Positions 42,787-52,193 are shown, numbered from the stretch's first letter. The stretch: 64,000 bases of DNA from Sphingobacteriales bacterium (GCA_016200915.1 JACQDV010000027.1:1-64000); one strand, 5' to 3'. Notes: generated by a model not told the origin, from the letters alone. Translations and numbers: made by a program.

Positions 42787-44154
42787 ATGAAAGCAAAATA
42801 TATTTCCATCGCATTTATAAGCCTTTTGTGGTCACAGGTAGTGTTTGGCCAGAGAGTGGACAATGATTTAAAGTTGCTCATTAATGAAGCCTTTAACAAC
42901 AGTCATCAATTAAAAATCAATACCTATAAAACAGCGCAGGTGCAGATTAACCGCACAATGGCCAGGCAAACTTTTTTGCCTAAAATCAGCAATTCTGCCA
43001 CCTACACCCGCCTGAATGATGACATCGCTTTTCCCCAGGATACAAAAACATTATTACTGGGTACGCAGGGGTTATTAATAAAAGAGGCGCTCAGCCTTCC
43101 CTTTAATGCAACACTGCCATCGCAGGTTAAGTTAAAACCCGTACCCATTATTCAAAGTCAGAATATTTTTAAAATAACATCAGGAGCGCAATGGATTTTA
43201 TTCAGCGGCTTTAAAGCCAGCCTATCGGCGAAAGCAACACAGCACCAGGAAAAAGGTTTGAGTTTTCTTAGTCAGATAGAAAAAATAAATATCGCTAAAG
43301 ATATATGGGAAACATACGATAAACTGGCACTGGTAAACGCTTCCGAACAGGTTATTAAAGCAACAGATAATTATTTGGAAGAACAACTGCGATTTGTTGA
43401 AGAAGCCATTAAAAACGGATTGGCAACCCCTTTGGACAGGGAAAAAGTAAACCTGGCCCGCCAGAAATTAACGCTTAAAAAAATAGAGATACAGGGCAAT
43501 AAGAAATTGCTGATTGATAAACTATCCATGGTTACCTTACAGGAAAAAACAAACCTGGCATTATTAAACCCAACCATTGCCCCCATATTTTTTACCGATA
43601 CTATAACAGTTGAAAGGCCTGAGCTAAAAGCCCTCAGCGAAAACATACAGGCCATTGAGCTTAAACGAAAAATAGAACTCACTGAATACATTCCTAAACT
43701 TGCAGCCTTCGGCCAGTACGAATGGCGCAAACAAAACCTCTCCCTATTTGAGCCGCGGTGGTTTGCAGGGGTAAGATTGCAATGGACAATGTTTGATGGG
43801 TTGACGGCAAAAAATGAAGCAAAAAAAACCTCCATTGAAAAAAATATTTTGCTGGAGCAGAAAAAAGACGCTGAAGAAAAAATATCGCTGGCGGTATCAA
43901 AAGCTGAAGTTGATGAAAGAACCGCCGTACAAAAAATGATAACGGCCAAACAAAGCGCTGCGCTGGCAGAAAGAATAAAATTGCTCACTGAAAAGCAATT
44001 TAAAAATGGGTTAACCAGCATACGGGAGCTGTTAGATGCAGTGGCGGAGCAGGAAAAAGCACAACAGGATAATTTAACAGCCATTTTTGAACAACGCAGG
44101 GCAGTAGCCAGTTTGTTGGAAGCGAAGGGCCGGCTTTTAAATTTTTTACAATAA
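42787..44154 (+). CDS. TolC-type outer-membrane efflux protein (second)
   Basis: 455 residues with the signal peptide SLLWSQVVFGQ. The long helices include LLINEAFNNSHQLKINTYKT, DKLALVNASEQVIKATDNYL and NGLTSIRELLDAVAEQEKAQ, which are typical TolC repeats. It is the first gene of a TolC-HlyD-ABC permease cassette (spacing 25 bases to the HlyD start), so it probably serves an ABC exporter rather than the RND pump. Confidence 0.88.
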   Translation: MKAKYISIAFISLLWSQVVFGQRVDNDLKLLINEAFNNSHQLKINTYKTAQVQINRTMARQTFLPKISNSATYTRLNDDIAFPQDTKTLLLGTQGLLIKEALSLPFNATLPSQVKLKPVPIIQSQNIFKITSGAQWILFSGFKASLSAKATQHQEKGLSFLSQIEKINIAKDIWETYDKLALVNASEQVIKATDNYLEEQLRFVEEAIKNGLATPLDREKVNLARQKLTLKKIEIQGNKKLLIDKLSMVTLQEKTNLALLNPTIAPIFFTDTITVERPELKALSENIQAIELKRKIELTEYIPKLAAFGQYEWRKQNLSLFEPRWFAGVRLQWTMFDGLTAKNEAKKTSIEKNILLEQKKDAEEKISLAVSKAEVDERTAVQKMITAKQSAALAERIKLLTEKQFKNGLTSIRELLDAVAEQEKAQQDNLTAIFEQRRAVASLLEAKGRLLNFLQ

Positions 44155-44179
44155 TAATGTGTTTAACTTATACAAGTTT

Positions 44180-45145
44180 ATGAAACATACAATCGCTCTA
44201 ATCGTTTTTGCCATACTGGTTATTACTTCCTGTCGCAGCAGGCTAAAAAAAATTGAAGGCATCCAGGGAAGGGTAAAATTTGAAAGCATATCTGTTGCAC
44301 CCAAACTTGGGGGACGTATAGAAAAAATAAATGTAATCGAAGGGCAGGCAGTACGAAAAGGAGACACTTTAGCCGTACTGGATATTCCTGAAATAACACC
44401 AAAGTTGCAACAGGCCGAAGGTGCTATCGTTTCGGCACAAGGGCAAATGGACCTGGCCAATAGCGGAGCTACCGGCGAACAAATTGCCCAGGTTGAAAGC
44501 CAGCTTACGGCTGCCCGGGAACAACTATTATTTGCAGAAAAAAGTTTTCAGCGGGTAACGAATATGTATGCCGATTCACTTATACCGGCGCAACAATACG
44601 ATGAAACAAAAATGAAGGTGGAAGCTGCCAGGGCACAGGTAAAAACTATTGAGGCCAAACTTGCCGAATTACGGAAAGGTACAAGAGCGGAAAATAAAAA
44701 AACGGCTATGGGACAGGTGGAAAGGGCTATAGGGGCTAAAAACGAAGCATTGGTTGCCCTGAATGAAAGATATATAATTGCCCCGGCCGATATGACCATA
44801 GAAACAATAGCTTTGAAAGAAGGCGAGCTGGCCTTGCCTGGCTATACTTTTTTCAGCGGATTAAAAAAGTCATCTGTGTACTTTCGTTTTACGGTGAGTG
44901 AGGATAGAATAAACACCTATAAAACCGACCAGCAGGTGATCGTAACTGTACCCAATACCGCCCTTGAAATTTTAGGAAAAATTATAGCGGTAAAGCAATT
45001 GGCAAGATATGCTGATAATACTTCCACTTCACCCAACTATGAATTGGGGCAAGCTACTTATGAGTTAAAAGTGGTTGCAGAAGATAATAGTAAAGCCAAA
45101 GCCCTGTTTCAAAATTCTACGGTACTATTAAAAGAAGTAAAATAA
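44180..45145 (+). CDS. HlyD-family membrane fusion lipoprotein
   Basis: 321 residues from ATG 44180, giving the leader MKHTIALIVFAILVITSC with a lipobox; an upstream ATG at 44159 adds seven residues. Biotinyl-lipoyl-like halves (SVAPKLGGRIEKINVIEGQA and IIAPADMTIETIALKEGELA) flank a coiled coil (QVESQLTAAREQLLFAEKSF). Such adaptors bridge ABC-2 permeases and TolC. The ABC permease follows after about 200 bases. Confidence 0.88.
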   Translation: MKHTIALIVFAILVITSCRSRLKKIEGIQGRVKFESISVAPKLGGRIEKINVIEGQAVRKGDTLAVLDIPEITPKLQQAEGAIVSAQGQMDLANSGATGEQIAQVESQLTAAREQLLFAEKSFQRVTNMYADSLIPAQQYDETKMKVEAARAQVKTIEAKLAELRKGTRAENKKTAMGQVERAIGAKNEALVALNERYIIAPADMTIETIALKEGELALPGYTFFSGLKKSSVYFRFTVSEDRINTYKTDQQVIVTVPNTALEILGKIIAVKQLARYADNTSTSPNYELGQATYELKVVAEDNSKAKALFQNSTVLLKEVK

Positions 45146-45348
45146 CATCCTTTGTTGTACAATAAACTTTTTGCAAAATTATATTTTATGAGGGCAGATA
45201 CACTTTGCAATGTAGGATGGTTGCAGTGGAAGAGCACCATGCCTGATTACGCAGGCTGACAGAGATGGAACCTAAATGCCGGCCATGCGCCTGGCTCATA
45301 AAAAACGGTACAAAACCAGGAGCATAAAGTATAAAAAAGCAGAAGCCG

Positions 45349-46554
45349 ATGAAAAAATTCATACAATTAACAGGTGCCGAATTCAAACGTATATTTTCCA
45401 ACAGCGTAGTAATGGCCATATTTTTTGGCGCTCCGTTATTGTATGGATTGTTGTTTGGCGTAACCTATAAAAAAGGAAAGATCGATAAACTGTCCATTGC
45501 CGTTGTGGATTACGATCGCACAACCACTTCAGATAAAATCATAGATGCTTTTAACGACAACGAATATATGAGGGTAGCGAAAGTATATGCAGGAAACCAG
45601 CAGGTAAAGGCGGGTATTATCCAACAAAATTACCAGGCTATCATAACAATTCCGGAACGGTTTGAAGCAGACATTAACCAGCGCCGTTATCCAGAAATTA
45701 CGGTGGACTTAAACATGTCAAACATTCTAACGGCCAATTTTGCCAGCCGTGGTTTGCAAACCGTATTGGCAACCCTCAATGCCGGTGTTGAAATAGAAAC
45801 TTTAAAGAAGCAGGGATTATCTCCTGCGTTGGCTGATACAAGGTATGAAGCTTTTAAAGTTACCTACAATCGGCTGTTCAATACATCCGGCAATTACCTC
45901 AATTTCATGTGGCCGGGATTAATGGGCGCCATTATGCAGCAAATATTTTTGCTGGCGCTTGCACTGGTATTTGCACGGGATTTTGAAGATGGCTATTTCA
46001 CAAAGCTTATCCAGTATAGCCGTGTCAGTCTGGTTCATATATTGCTAAAGGCTTTACCTTTTTATTTGCTGGGAATATTAGTTTGGGGTATGGTTATTTT
46101 TTTACATCATGGTTTTTACATGAGCGGAACCATTTTAAACAGCGGTATGCTGGCGCTTACAATGATGTTTACCACGGCCTGCATTTTATTAGGAATGCTA
46201 TTTTCTATAATAATTCCAAACCAGCTAAAAGCCACAGAGTTCCTGATGGTGATTGCCACGCCTGGTTTTGTATTAAGCGGGTACACCTGGCCCGCATCAG
46301 GCATGCCGGCTATACTACAAAGCCTCGGCAATGCTTTGCCATTAACACATTTTTTAAACGGCTTCAGAAAAATAGCTATTTACGGCGGCACTTACAGCGA
46401 TATCAAAAATGAGATGAATGCCTTAACCTGGATGAGTGTAATATTCTTTGTGTTGATTGTAATTTCTCTTCAGGTAAAAATATGGAAATGGGCAAAAAGA
46501 AAAAGCGTAAAATGCACAAATAATATGCTAGTCAATAATGATATGAACGGATAA
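45349..46554 (+). CDS. ABC-2 type transporter permease
   Basis: 401 residues: an N-terminal helix (SVVMAIFFGAPLLYGLLFGV), a large periplasmic loop (about 50-200) and five C-terminal membrane helices (e.g. MQQIFLLALALVFARDF and MLALTMMFTTACILLGMLFS) as in YhiJ/YbhS-type ABC-2 permeases. The cassette usually carries a second permease and an ATPase; neither is present here. The stop at 46554 runs directly into a fragment of a cusB 3' end, so the unit appears cut at this side. Confidence 0.87.
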   Translation: MKKFIQLTGAEFKRIFSNSVVMAIFFGAPLLYGLLFGVTYKKGKIDKLSIAVVDYDRTTTSDKIIDAFNDNEYMRVAKVYAGNQQVKAGIIQQNYQAIITIPERFEADINQRRYPEITVDLNMSNILTANFASRGLQTVLATLNAGVEIETLKKQGLSPALADTRYEAFKVTYNRLFNTSGNYLNFMWPGLMGAIMQQIFLLALALVFARDFEDGYFTKLIQYSRVSLVHILLKALPFYLLGILVWGMVIFLHHGFYMSGTILNSGMLALTMMFTTACILLGMLFSIIIPNQLKATEFLMVIATPGFVLSGYTWPASGMPAILQSLGNALPLTHFLNGFRKIAIYGGTYSDIKNEMNALTWMSVIFFVLIVISLQVKIWKWAKRKSVKCTNNMLVNNDMNG

Positions 46555-46556
46555 AT

Positions 46557-46604
46557 TTATTTTTATTTAAGGTGCAAATCCAATGGAGGGAATGAAAATG
46601 TAGG
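46557..46604 (+). pseudogene. 3'-end remnant of a cusB-like adaptor
   Basis: Bases 46572-46604 encode GANPMEGMKM and a stop, nearly the same as the end of the adaptor at 41484 (GANPMAGMKM). The homology extends upstream as FIF codons before a stop and downstream for about ten bases (aggaacgatg against agggatgatg). The similarity begins immediately after the ABC permease stop. It shows that a second cusB-like gene once ended here and was lost. Confidence 0.75.
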
Positions 46605-46627
46605 AACGATGGCTGAAAATATTTTAC

Positions 46628-47902
46628 ATGATTGAAGTGAAAAAAAACGACAAAGGAAAAATAATACTTCTTTGCGGAGTATTTTTAGTAATGACTGGAT
46701 TTGGAATGACACTTCCGGTACTTCCGTTTTACATTGAGAAGATTCTGTCGTACAGGGATATTTCATCCAAAACAGTTTCCCTTCATATAGGATTAATAAC
46801 TGGCGCTTTCCCGCTAACACAATTCTTTTTCGCACCTTACCTCGGTTCACTATCTGATAAAGTTGGGAGAAGACCACTTATCTTAATAGGTATTGCAGGA
46901 TTTTCAATTTCTACTTTTATTTTTTCATTGGGTGGAAGTTTGATTTTACTTTATATCTCCCGTTTGATAGCAGGAGTTTTTACAGCCTCTTTTGTAACTG
47001 CATCGGGTGCCTACATTGCCGATAAAACCATGAAAGAAAAAAGAGGAAAGAATTTCGCAATATTGAATGGCGTAGCAGGATTAGGTGCTGTTACAGGGCA
47101 TTTGCTGGGCAATCTTTTTTCAAACATCAGCATTCAGTTTAAATTTCTATTCACACAGTTCACACTTGACAAATTTTCTGCCCTTTTTGTTTTTTCTTCT
47201 TTGCTTACAATAGCAGTACTGGTACTGTATGTAATTTTATTACCAGAATCACTCAACTTTCCAGATAAAACAATAGAACAGAAGGCAACAAAACCAAAAA
47301 TATCTTTTATCCCAAGCTTTAAATTGCTTAAAAAAGCATTCATACTATTGCTGGCATTATCTTTCTTCAGCCAGCTTGCACACTCCATGTTTGAGGGCAC
47401 ATTTGCCATTCATTCACAACGGTTTTTTTCATTTGGGCCAAAGCAAATGAGCATTGTTCTTATTATTTGTGGTTTACTGATGGGCTTACTGCAATTGGGA
47501 CCCATAGCATGGTTAATTGAAAAAAAAGGTGAAAAGTCATTGTTGCCTTTTGGTTGCCTGTTTCTGGGTATTGGCCTGTTCATGCTTACTATGTCAAGGG
47601 AAATGGGGTGGATTTTGTTTTACGTCTCTTTCATTTCAGTCGGAATAGCAATCCTCACACCAAGCCTGACTTCACTTGTTACAAAGGATTCTGGGAAAGA
47701 ATATGGAGCATCGCTGGGTATTTTTAGTGCCGTTAATAGTTTGGGCCAGGTTACAGGTGTGGTAATGGGAGGAATAATCATGATATGGTCTGACCACCTT
47801 GCGTATTGGATTGTTGCAATTATACTCATTATGTTTGTTATCTTCCTCCGCAGCTTAAGTTGTATTCGAGTTACTGCCGAACAGGAGTCGAAATGTGCCT
47901 GA
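46628..47902 (+). CDS. MFS drug/metabolite exporter (TetA-like)
   Basis: 424 residues with twelve predicted helices, e.g. GKIILLCGVFLVMTGFGM and IGLITGAFPLTQFFFAPYLG. Motif A (GSLSDKVGRRPLIL) and the antiporter-type helix 5 (ILNGVAGLGAVTGHLLGN) place it in the 12-TM proton-antiport exporters close to TetA. The substrate is not deducible. It follows the cusB remnant by about 25 bases, so it probably once shared a transcript with an adaptor gene. A central cytoplasmic loop is rich in Lys. Confidence 0.9.
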   Translation: MIEVKKNDKGKIILLCGVFLVMTGFGMTLPVLPFYIEKILSYRDISSKTVSLHIGLITGAFPLTQFFFAPYLGSLSDKVGRRPLILIGIAGFSISTFIFSLGGSLILLYISRLIAGVFTASFVTASGAYIADKTMKEKRGKNFAILNGVAGLGAVTGHLLGNLFSNISIQFKFLFTQFTLDKFSALFVFSSLLTIAVLVLYVILLPESLNFPDKTIEQKATKPKISFIPSFKLLKKAFILLLALSFFSQLAHSMFEGTFAIHSQRFFSFGPKQMSIVLIICGLLMGLLQLGPIAWLIEKKGEKSLLPFGCLFLGIGLFMLTMSREMGWILFYVSFISVGIAILTPSLTSLVTKDSGKEYGASLGIFSAVNSLGQVTGVVMGGIIMIWSDHLAYWIVAIILIMFVIFLRSLSCIRVTAEQESKCA

Positions 47903-48166
47903 GAAAAAATAGGCCCATTTGGTAGTGAAATAATTATTGACATTGACAATAAATTTGCAAAATCATACTGCCTTTTTGAGGCTTGGATGAAATAACGCTG
48001 CTTTTTGAAAATTAAATTTATTATTAAAATAGGCAACAACTCAATGAAAGGACTTTAGGTCTTGGCCAGGCTATAATAAAAGCGCTGAAATTATTTGTTT
48101 GGGACAACCCTTTTCTACAAATACTTGTACTAATATAAAGCCGCTTTAAAACTAAAATATCAATAG

Positions 48167-48751
48167 TTGTCATATTGTAACGAGGAACTGAAACATTTGC
48201 TCGACGGATGCCGCAAGAACAGTCGTACACATGAGAAGCTGTTTTTTGAATGGCTGAAAGAGTTTGCAGCAAATGTTTGCTACAGGTACGCTTCAAGCAA
48301 AATTGAAGTGCAGGATCTCGTATGCGATGGGTTTGTAAAAGCATTTAAAAACCTTCACCTGTACAATGAAGATATTTATGGATATAGCGAAGCCGCTTTT
48401 AAAGGCTGGTTTAAAAAAGTGCTAATCAATAATTGCATCAATTACCTGAACAAATTTCATCCTAAAATTGAATTTAGTGAGGCTAATGTACTGCTGATGG
48501 CAGAAATAAGCGATGATTCTGAATCTGTGTTGGATGCAATGAGTTACAATGAAATATTAGAGACCGTTATGGAGTTACCGCCTGCATATAAAATGGTGTT
48601 CAACTTATTTGTGATTGATGGCTACACACATGAGGAAGTAGCCGGTATCCTTGGCATAACTGAGGGTACATCCAAGTCAAACCTTTTTAAAGCCAAGCAT
48701 TGGTTACAAAAAGCATTGCAAAAAAAAATGAAACATAAAAGATATGTATAA
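48167..48751 (+). CDS. ECF-type RNA polymerase sigma factor
   Basis: 194 residues from a TTG start. Region 2 (CYRYASSKIEVQDLVCDGFV, KAFKNLHLY) and region 4 (LPPAYKMVFNLFVIDGYTHE, EVAGILGITEGTSKSNLFKA) are recognisable. The DGYTHEEVA motif and the size fit the Bacteroidota group paired with barrel-type anti-sigma proteins. The next gene overlaps by 8 bases, and its product has a membrane segment, so it is the probable regulator of this factor. It likely drives an envelope or metal-stress regulon. Confidence 0.9.
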   Translation: MSYCNEELKHLLDGCRKNSRTHEKLFFEWLKEFAANVCYRYASSKIEVQDLVCDGFVKAFKNLHLYNEDIYGYSEAAFKGWFKKVLINNCINYLNKFHPKIEFSEANVLLMAEISDDSESVLDAMSYNEILETVMELPPAYKMVFNLFVIDGYTHEEVAGILGITEGTSKSNLFKAKHWLQKALQKKMKHKRYV

Positions 48752-50099
48752 CGCAAATGATTTCATTTTTGATAACAAGATTCGTCTTGCTATCGAAAGG
48801 CATACAGACCTGAGCCTTATTCCTGATTGGAGTAAGCTGGAAGAAAGACTTGATATTGAAATGCCGGTAAAGAAAAAGCGGAGAAGATTTATAGTGTTCT
48901 GGTTTCTTTTTGCTGGTCTGCTTGCAGGTACGGCTTATTGGGGATTCAATGGAAATTATCATACGAAGAAATATTATTCCGATAAAACTCCGGTAGATAC
49001 AAAACAAAATGTTATTGTACCTGATGAAAGTAAGAACAACGAGAGTGTTAAGCTGCAAGATGAAAACATTGTAAAAGACAATACTGATAACCTTTTAAAA
49101 GATACAGAACCAAATAGCAGCATTATACCGGCATTATCTAATCCACAAACAATCTATACAAAAAAGGTTTCTGTCAATAATAGACGAACGAGTAATATAT
49201 CCGTCACTACCCCATTAGTGGAAAAAGGAAATGAAGTTGGCGGGAATGCTAAAGCTTTCGATAAAAAAATCAGCAATGAGAAATTAGCCGGGTCTGATAT
49301 TGCTGTCGAAAACAAGTTAAATTTAGGTACCCAAGAAATCAATGTTCCGGAAAAAACTACTACTATATCAAACACTGATATACTAAAAGAAGAGGAAATT
49401 GCAGCCATTGCAAAAGATACGGCGAACAGCATTACAAATAATCCAAAGCCAGCCGTAAAGAAGCCAAATAATTCTCGTTTTTCATTCACTGCAGTTAGTG
49501 GTGTAAACCTCAACAGTGTACAATTAAACAAGCCGTCAAAACTTGGGTATGATTATGGTCTTTTGGTAGGCTACAGATTCTCCCCAAAAATTGAAATCAG
49601 GTCAGGAATATTATTTTCTAAAAACTTCTTTACCACTTCAGGTAAAGACATTTCGTTCGATTCTGCAAAACTGAATTTACCATCCTACACAAGCATTAAC
49701 CTGGAAGATGCAACTGGCTATTGCCGTTTCTTGGAAATCCCTGTGATGCTGTATTACAATTTTCCTTCAAAAAATAAAACCAGTTTCTATACGGCTGCCG
49801 GTTTCTCCATTAACAAAATGCGGATGGAAAATGTGCATTACAAATTTGTGGCAGACGGCAGTACTGTAATAGAAAGAACCCATAACAGTGCCAGGCATAG
49901 CAGTAACGATTTTTCTACTTCAATCACCTCCAACTTTTCGGTGGGAGTTAAGCAGCATATAAATAAAAGCTGGAATATTTCGTTTGAGCCATACTTAAGA
50001 TTGCCTTTAACCCGTTTCAATAATAATAATTTAAGGTTCAGCAGTTTTGGCACTATGCTGTCGCTAACTTATTCCCTGCTTGGCCAAAGAAAAAAATAG
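48744..50099 (+). CDS. Membrane-spanning beta-barrel protein, candidate anti-sigma factor
   Basis: 451 residues with no N-terminal signal peptide. Residues 1-45 are charged and cytoplasmic-like (RLAIERHTDLSLIPDWSKLE), a single helix follows (FIVFWFLFAGLLAGTAYWGF), then a long Asn/Lys/Thr-rich linker, and from about residue 245 an outer-membrane beta-barrel-like domain (FSFTAVSGVNLNSVQLNKPS, LEIPVMLYYNFPSKNKTSFY, SFGTMLSLTYSLL). The layout suggests a protein spanning from cytoplasm to outer membrane. Its overlap with the sigma gene suggests it holds and releases that factor. Confidence 0.75.
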   Translation: MYNANDFIFDNKIRLAIERHTDLSLIPDWSKLEERLDIEMPVKKKRRRFIVFWFLFAGLLAGTAYWGFNGNYHTKKYYSDKTPVDTKQNVIVPDESKNNESVKLQDENIVKDNTDNLLKDTEPNSSIIPALSNPQTIYTKKVSVNNRRTSNISVTTPLVEKGNEVGGNAKAFDKKISNEKLAGSDIAVENKLNLGTQEINVPEKTTTISNTDILKEEEIAAIAKDTANSITNNPKPAVKKPNNSRFSFTAVSGVNLNSVQLNKPSKLGYDYGLLVGYRFSPKIEIRSGILFSKNFFTTSGKDISFDSAKLNLPSYTSINLEDATGYCRFLEIPVMLYYNFPSKNKTSFYTAAGFSINKMRMENVHYKFVADGSTVIERTHNSARHSSNDFSTSITSNFSVGVKQHINKSWNISFEPYLRLPLTRFNNNNLRFSSFGTMLSLTYSLLGQRKK

Positions 50100-50160
50100 C
50101 TTACAGGCAACCATTTTTTAACTTTTATTGTATCAAAGCTTATAAAACAAATCCCAGAAA

Positions 50161-51225
50161 ATGAAACAATTAAAATCCAATGCTGCCATATTATTGGTAA
50201 TGGCAGTAATCTTTTCAATTCCATCCTGCAAAAAAAACGATGGCATTTCAATGAACGAAAAAAATATTGACTACCCGGCTGCTTATGTAGTTAACGGAGA
50301 AAGCAGCACTATTTCCGTAATTAAACTTAGTACAAATACTGTAACGGACAGTATTGATTTAATGGGCAGTGGTGGCAGCATGATTATGTGGCCACATCAT
50401 ATTTATCATCACCAGTCAGGCGGCGAACATCATCTGGCAATTGGCGTTCCTGGAACGGATTTAAGCGCCGGCCATACCGGTGGTATGCCCGGCATGAAAG
50501 GTATGGTGGTTGTAATGAATGCTGTTACCGGTACAATAAAGAAAAACTTTGAAGTGCCGGTAATGAATCACAATGCAGTTTATTCTCCTGACGGAACGGA
50601 GATATGGACATCTCAAATGGATATGGCAGGAAAAGTGTTAGTTTATAATGCGACTACTTATGCCTTGAAAAATACAATTACTGTGGGTGATGAACCTGCT
50701 GAAGTTACATTCAGTGCCGATGGTACTAAAGCTTATGTATGTAATGGCATGAGTAATACGGTAAGTGTGATTAATCCAGTCACCAAAGCCGTTATTGCTA
50801 CTGTAAATGTTGATATGAATCCCGTAGGAGCATGGCCTGCAGCCGGGGGAAAAATGTTTGTTGACTGTGAAGATGGACAAAGTATTTCAGTTATTGACGT
50901 AGCATCTAACGTCAACCTTGCTACAATCATGTTGGGTTTTAAACCCGGCTTTGCGGCATTTAATACCACAGCAAATGAATTATGGGTAAGTGATGCTACT
51001 AATGGTAAAGTGTCGTATTACCTGGATATGGGCGGCAACACATGGATGAAACACGGAGAATTTGTGACCGGTGCAGATGCACATGCCATCGCATTTAACG
51101 GTGGCTTTGGATATGTAACCAACCAGGGTGCTAATACGGTATCTGTCATTAATGTTTCTACACATACAAAAGTTAAAGATATTCCGGTGGGGAAAAAGCC
51201 AAATGGAATTGTATTCAAACTATAA
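50161..51225 (+). CDS. YncE-like beta-propeller lipoprotein
   Basis: 354 residues. Lipobox FSIPSCKK, then seven YVTN-type propeller blades (VVNGESSTISVIKLSTNTVT, AYVCNGMSNTVSVINPVTKA, GYVTNQGANTVSVINVSTHT). A Met/His-rich loop (MIMWPHHIYHHQSGGEHHL) lies in the first blades, with PGMKGM nearby, and may bind copper or another metal. YncE-type propellers occur in periplasmic metal and redox systems. The gene is followed by an intrinsic terminator. Confidence 0.85.
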   Translation: MKQLKSNAAILLVMAVIFSIPSCKKNDGISMNEKNIDYPAAYVVNGESSTISVIKLSTNTVTDSIDLMGSGGSMIMWPHHIYHHQSGGEHHLAIGVPGTDLSAGHTGGMPGMKGMVVVMNAVTGTIKKNFEVPVMNHNAVYSPDGTEIWTSQMDMAGKVLVYNATTYALKNTITVGDEPAEVTFSADGTKAYVCNGMSNTVSVINPVTKAVIATVNVDMNPVGAWPAAGGKMFVDCEDGQSISVIDVASNVNLATIMLGFKPGFAAFNTTANELWVSDATNGKVSYYLDMGGNTWMKHGEFVTGADAHAIAFNGGFGYVTNQGANTVSVINVSTHTKVKDIPVGKKPNGIVFKL

Positions 51226-51242
51226 TGGTTGCTTATCTGATT

Positions 51243-51293
51243 GTGCTATTAGATTGGACGCTTTACTGCAAGATAATTTAATAGCACTTTTTT
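51243..51293 (+). terminator. Intrinsic terminator after YncE-like gene
   Basis: GTGCTATTA (51243-51251) and TAATAGCAC (51279-51287) form a perfect 9-bp stem with a 27-base loop, followed by six T residues. It lies 18 bases past the stop and ends transcription of the sigma/barrel/propeller group. Confidence 0.75.
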
Positions 51294-51355
51294 ATTTGTT
51301 TTATCAGAATCAACTAAATGGGGCAAATAATGTATTTCGCTGTTTTAAGCAGCAT

Positions 51356-51487
51356 ATGAACAGCAATCTAACCCAGCTTATACGGCAATATAAAGAAGAT
51401 AATCAGTCATTTTATAACACCTGGTTCATCAATAATGAGGAACGGCTAAAGGCTTTTCGTTCCATTCGCCGAGACGGAGTTCTCTAA
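51356..51487 (+). pseudogene. Truncated paralogue of the 55187 nuclease gene
   Basis: 43 residues starting MNSNLTQLIRQYKEDNQSFY and NTWFINNEERLKAFRSIRRD. They match the first 40 residues of the protein at 55187 with about seven differences, then stop after GVL. The nucleotide sequences have diverged by roughly 20 percent, so it is an old paralogue, not a fresh duplicate. The homology ends where the microprotein-like fragment begins 10 bases later. Confidence 0.8.
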
Positions 51488-51497
51488 CCATCTAACA

Positions 51498-51554
51498 ATT
51501 TTCTGGAAAATCTTTAAAGCGATCTTTGTAAGAAAAAAGGATTGCTGTAAATAA
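51498..51554 (+). pseudogene. Fragment of the DCCK microprotein gene
   Basis: Eighteen codons plus stop reading IFWKIFKAIFVRKKDCCK, the same peptide end as the gene at 7399. The N-terminal nine codons and a start codon are missing. It abuts the truncated nuclease gene, so two unrelated fragments have been joined here. Confidence 0.75.
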
Positions 51555-51587
51555 ACTTATCCCTGTTCCAGCAACTACAATGTTGAT

Positions 51588-52193
51588 TTATCCATTTTTA
51601 TCAACCCACTTAACTTTTTTTTGTATTGGGCCTCGTTTAGATGACTGGTCAAAAGGTTTCGCTACATAGCCGATATAAAAGAACCCAAGCAATTTATCAT
51701 CAGCCCCTAAATCAAAAAATGGTTTCGCTTCTTCAAAATATGTTATTCCTGCACTGCTCAAATAAGCACCTAAACCATAAGCTGTGACAGTTAAAAACAT
51801 ATTTTGAACAGCACAGGCAGTTGCCTCTATTTCTTCTATTTCAGGAAGTTTATTAGCTTCATTTCTTTTCATACCAATAGCAATCACATGAGATGCCATT
51901 AAAGGATAATCAAGTAATTTTTGATACCTGCCTGCATTAAAAGAATTCCCTGAATACTTTTTATAAATATGTGCCTGTAGTTCACCAAAATATTTTAAAC
52001 CATCTCCCGTAAAAACAGTGAACCGCCAGGGCTCGGTTTGTTTATGATTGGGAGCATGGTTGGCATTTTCCAAAATCTGCCAGATTATATCATCAGGTAT
52101 CACTTTTCCTTTCTCGTATTGATACGGATATATACTACGCCTGTTTTTAACTATAGAATTAAATTGTGCTGCATTATAACTTACTTCCATCAC
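51588..52193 (-). CDS. Nitroreductase family FMN oxidoreductase
   Basis: 201 residues, cytoplasmic. The nitroreductase core is visible: KNRRSIYPYQYEKGKVIPDD, NANHAPNHKQTEPWRFTVFT, ACAVQNMFLTVTAYGLGAYL and FFYIGYVAKPFDQSSKRG. Such enzymes bind FMN as dimers and reduce nitro compounds or quinones with NAD(P)H. The gene is the last of a minus-strand pair with the P-type ATPase gene upstream, 45 bases away. Its role in the island may be redox protection, but this is a guess. Confidence 0.9.
   Translation of the reverse strand: MMEVSYNAAQFNSIVKNRRSIYPYQYEKGKVIPDDIIWQILENANHAPNHKQTEPWRFTVFTGDGLKYFGELQAHIYKKYSGNSFNAGRYQKLLDYPLMASHVIAIGMKRNEANKLPEIEEIEATACAVQNMFLTVTAYGLGAYLSSAGITYFEEAKPFFDLGADDKLLGFFYIGYVAKPFDQSSKRGPIQKKVKWVDKNG

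Noticed and set aside
43371-44084. 237-codon minus-strand frame rich in Ser and Phe
   Set aside because: Antisense shadow of the heptad helices in the second TolC gene; the composition reflects reversed Lys/Glu/Ala codons.
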